Shown here in pieces: positions 7,193 through 10,157 of a stretch of DNA of 10,157 bases; position 1 is the first letter of the stretch, and each line of letters begins with the position of its first letter. The stretch lies in contig JAPPKQ010000310.1 in the NCBI GenBank assembly GCA_028819945.1, forward strand, positions 1-10,157. Reading direction: 5' to 3'. The notes under the pieces are model-generated. The model had not been told where the DNA came from. It saw only the letters and a program-made list of their open reading frames with translations, and did no database searches. The DNA comes from a bacterium (GTDB lineage: Bacteria; Actinomycetota; Acidimicrobiia; Acidimicrobiales; CATQHL01). Position numbers and translations under genes: made by a program.

Positions 7193-7795
7193 TCAGGTCC
7201 GCAGGCCCCCGATCACCAGCCGGCTGAACTCCCTGCCGATCTGCGCGGCGCTGGCCCGCCCGTCGGGGCGATACCAGAACGCCATGGAGTTCATCATGCC
7301 GATGATGCCGATGGCAGAGAGCCGAGGGTTGACTTCGGACTTGATCTCCCCGGAGCGCTGGCCGCGGCGGATCTGCGAGACCAGGAACCTGATGTAGACG
7401 TCACCTGCCGCACGGATCGTCTTCTGGCGTTCCTCCGACAGCGCACGGAACTCTCTGAAGAAAACCGAGGACTGCACGAAATTGGCGGCGAACACCGCGG
7501 CATGCCCGTGGAGGAGAGCCTCGATCAGTTCGAGCGCATCGCCGTCGCGCTGCTCCAACTGCTCGATGACGCTGAGAGCGGCGTCGTACGCCTCCTTGAT
7601 GACACTGAAGAGAAGATCCTCCTTGGTGTCGATGTAGTAGTAGAGGCTGCCTTTGAGGATCCCCACTTCCTCGGCGATCTCCTGAATGGAGGTTGCCTCG
7701 TAACCCTTCTCGTGGAAGATCCGCGCGGCGACGTCGATGACCTCTTGGCGGCGCCGCTTCGAGGGCCTGGGTGTGTCGGTGACAGCCTCGGCCAT
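7193..7795 (-). CDS. TetR-family transcriptional regulator, KstR2-like
   Basis: DNA-binding regulator of 200 residues. The N-terminal helix-turn-helix spans about residues 16-63 (VIDVAARIFHEKGYEATS, then IQEIAEEVGILKGSLYYYI, then TKEDLL), a textbook TetR_N layout. The C-terminal ligand/dimer domain ends with MAFWYRPDGRASAAQIGREF, resembling the end of mycobacterial KstR2 as I remember it; KstR2 responds to an acyl-CoA intermediate of steroid-ring breakdown. The ATG at 7795 is chosen because GAGGAG sits 6 bases upstream; the open frame continues upstream to 8122 but overlaps icmA and has no TetR character. The gene is divergent from icmAB across a 190-base region that contains a palindrome on its own -10. 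It probably represses itself and perhaps icmAB, with an acyl-CoA as plausible effector; that is inference. Confidence 0.92.
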   Translation of the reverse strand: MAEAVTDTPRPSKRRRQEVIDVAARIFHEKGYEATSIQEIAEEVGILKGSLYYYIDTKEDLLFSVIKEAYDAALSVIEQLEQRDGDALELIEALLHGHAAVFAANFVQSSVFFREFRALSEERQKTIRAAGDVYIRFLVSQIRRGQRSGEIKSEVNPRLSAIGIIGMMNSMAFWYRPDGRASAAQIGREFSRLVIGGLRT

Positions 7796-7801
7796 TGACA
7801 A

Positions 7802-7807
7802 CTCCTC
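7802..7807 (-). promoter_or_regulatory. Ribosome binding site of the TetR gene
   Basis: GAGGAG on the minus strand with a 6-base spacer (TTGTCA) to the ATG at 7795. This is among the strongest ribosome sites in the window, and it settles the start against the longer upstream reading. Confidence 0.8.
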
Positions 7808-7832
7808 AAACAACTGTTGGGTTGACGGATCG

Positions 7833-7849
7833 GCGCTAGATTGTAGCGC
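7833..7849. promoter_or_regulatory. Palindromic candidate operator GCGCTA-N5-TAGCGC
   Basis: A perfect inverted repeat with 6-bp arms around GATTG, 17 bp in total. It overlaps a second small palindrome TAGCGCTA (7844-7851), so GCGCTAG occurs twice at a 13-bp period. Size and symmetry suit a TetR dimer. It covers TACAAT (minus strand, 7845 to 7840), the best -10 candidate for the TetR gene. Binding there would block the regulator's own promoter, and it lies about 140 bases before icmA. Confidence 0.55.
7840..7845 (-). promoter_or_regulatory. Candidate -10 element of the TetR gene
   Basis: TACAAT on the minus strand is near the TATAAT consensus and lies inside the palindrome at 7833-7849. It predicts a start near 7833 and a leader of about 38 bases ending in the GAGGAG ribosome site. 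The hexamer 17 bases upstream (GCTGTA) is a poor -35. Confidence 0.45.
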
Positions 7850-7903
7850 TAGCACCAAACCGTACAGCAGGGCACTCCCCTCGCAGGTTCTCCGAGGGTG
7901 AGT

Positions 7904-7940
7904 CCAACCGGTCCGCGGGTACTGTGCCGGGAACGGTTGG
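7904..7940. repeat. 11-bp-arm inverted repeat upstream of icmA
   Basis: CCAACCGGTCC (7904-7914) and GGAACGGTTGG (7930-7940) are complementary at 10 of 11 positions around a 15-base loop. The loop includes TACTGT (7920-7925), a -10-like hexamer on the plus strand. It could be a second operator spanning a promoter or, if transcription starts upstream, a stem-loop in the icmA leader ending 45 bases before the ATG. It is unrelated in sequence to the palindrome at 7833. Confidence 0.5.
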
Positions 7941-7985
7941 GCGCACCTCGGGCGACCCGGCGGGCCGCCCGGCGCAGAGCCGACT

Positions 7986-9670
<1,685 letters not shown>

Positions 9671-9674
<4 letters not shown>

Positions 9675-10111
9675 GCGGACCGGAAGGCGACGCAGCCGGC
9701 GCCGAAACCGAGCGCTCCCAACCGGTCCGGGTGGTGCTGGCCAAGCTGGGGCTGGACGGTCACGATCGGGGCCTGAAGGTGGTCGCCCGCATGCTGCGCG
9801 ATGCCGGCCTGGAGGTCATCTACCTGGGACTTCGCCAGACCACCGAATCGATCCTGCTCGCCGTCGAGCAAGAGGACGCCGACGTGATCGGCCTCTCGAT
9901 CCACAACGGCGGTCACCTCACGCTGGCGCCCCGCATGGTGGAGGCCGTGCGCGCCGCCGGCATGGACGTACCGGTCGTGGTGGGTGGGATCGTGCCCGAC
10001 GTGGACTTGGAGCGCTTGGCGGAGGCCGGCGTGTTCGCCGTCCTCGGCCCGGGCGCCTCGGCGACGGAGGTGGCCCGGACGGTGCGGGCGGCCGCAGCCC
10101 GCCACCCATGA
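9671..10111 (+). CDS. icmB: Isobutyryl-CoA mutase small, cobalamin-binding subunit (IcmB type)
   Basis: Rossmann-like B12-binding subunit that carries adenosylcobalamin base-off/His-on and docks on IcmA. It has 146 residues, close to the usual 130-145. The DxHxxG motif is DGHDRG (29-34), with His31 as lower cobalt ligand. Lys25 and Asp29 match MutB Lys604 and Asp608. The usual AKPGLDGH reads AKLGLDGH here (Pro to Leu). The SxL motif that lines the nucleotide-tail pocket (SSL in MutB, SIL in Streptomyces IcmB) reads Ser76-Ile77-His78, an unusual Leu-to-His change. GGIVP (105-109) and LGPGAS (125-130) complete the domain. The first 18 residues are a polar leader. ATG overlaps the icmA stop (ATGA), so the subunits are probably made in step. 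The next gene again starts by ATGA overlap. Confidence 0.9.
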
Positions 10112-10157
10112 CCGCCGGCCCGGCTGCAGGCCCCACGCCCGAGCGTGCCGCGCCGCA
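10108..10157 (+). CDS. Start of the next gene in the icm operon (partial)
   Basis: ATG at 10108 overlaps the icmB stop as ATGA, and the frame stays open to the edge of the window, giving about 16 residues ([16 protein letters not shown]) of Ala/Pro-rich, probably disordered N-terminus. The overlap matches the icmA-icmB junction, so translational coupling is likely. No function can be read. A MeaB/ArgK-type G-protein chaperone for the mutase would fit this position, but other acyl-CoA enzymes fit equally. Confidence 0.55.
   Translation, partial: MTAGPAAGPTPERAAP

Larger units (their letters stand above)
7822..7849 (+). promoter_or_regulatory. Possible plus-strand promoter for icmAB
   Basis: TTGACG at 7822-7827 is a near-consensus -35. 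The hexamer 16 bases downstream is TAGCGC (7844-7849), only a partial -10, inside the palindrome arm. If used, both divergent promoters would share one operator. TACTGT at 7920-7925 is an alternative -10 with no good -35. Confidence 0.25.

Overview
This is a GC-rich window, roughly 70% by eye, with strongly G/C-biased third codon positions, several GTG starts, GTGA/ATGA stop-start overlaps and -10 hexamers placed 6-7 bases before start codons. Together with the Streptomyces-type isobutyryl-CoA mutase pair, this suggests an actinobacterial genome, perhaps an uncultivated Acidimicrobiia-like lineage. That placement is inference; there is no rRNA or other marker here.

Layout: (1) Bases 3-158 (+) look like the tail of an unidentified gene. 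(2) Bases 206-6494 (-) hold a same-strand block read right to left: an MFS transporter, then a complete branched-chain amino-acid-type (HAAT/LIV) ABC importer with lipoprotein binding protein, two permeases and two ATPases. The last three junctions are tight: a 10-base gap with the ribosome site inside the preceding stop region, then two 4-base GTGA overlaps. (3) Bases 6495-6652 are a divergent promoter region with a perfect 41-bp direct repeat (two copies, 72-bp period). Each copy carries a TAGAGT -10-like hexamer, and both flanking genes look leaderless. (4) Bases 6653-7168 (+) encode a cytoplasmic cyclophilin. (5) Bases 7193-7795 (-) encode a TetR regulator resembling KstR2. (6) Bases 7796-7985 are a regulatory region with a 17-bp palindrome on the tetR -10 and a separate 11-bp-arm inverted repeat before icmA. 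(7) Bases 7986-10111 (+) encode the two subunits of an adenosylcobalamin-dependent acyl-CoA mutase, with residues pointing to isobutyryl-CoA mutase rather than methylmalonyl-CoA mutase. A further gene starts at 10108 by ATGA overlap and leaves the window.

How the genes may work together: the importer could bring in branched-chain amino acids. Valine is degraded to isobutyryl-CoA, which IcmA/IcmB would isomerise to n-butyryl-CoA for beta-oxidation or biosynthesis. The divergent TetR protein is the obvious candidate regulator of the mutase operon and of itself. The importer ligand, the mutase substrate and the regulator's effector are all inferred. No mobile element, CRISPR array or RNA gene was recognised, and no intergenic stretch exceeds 200 bases.
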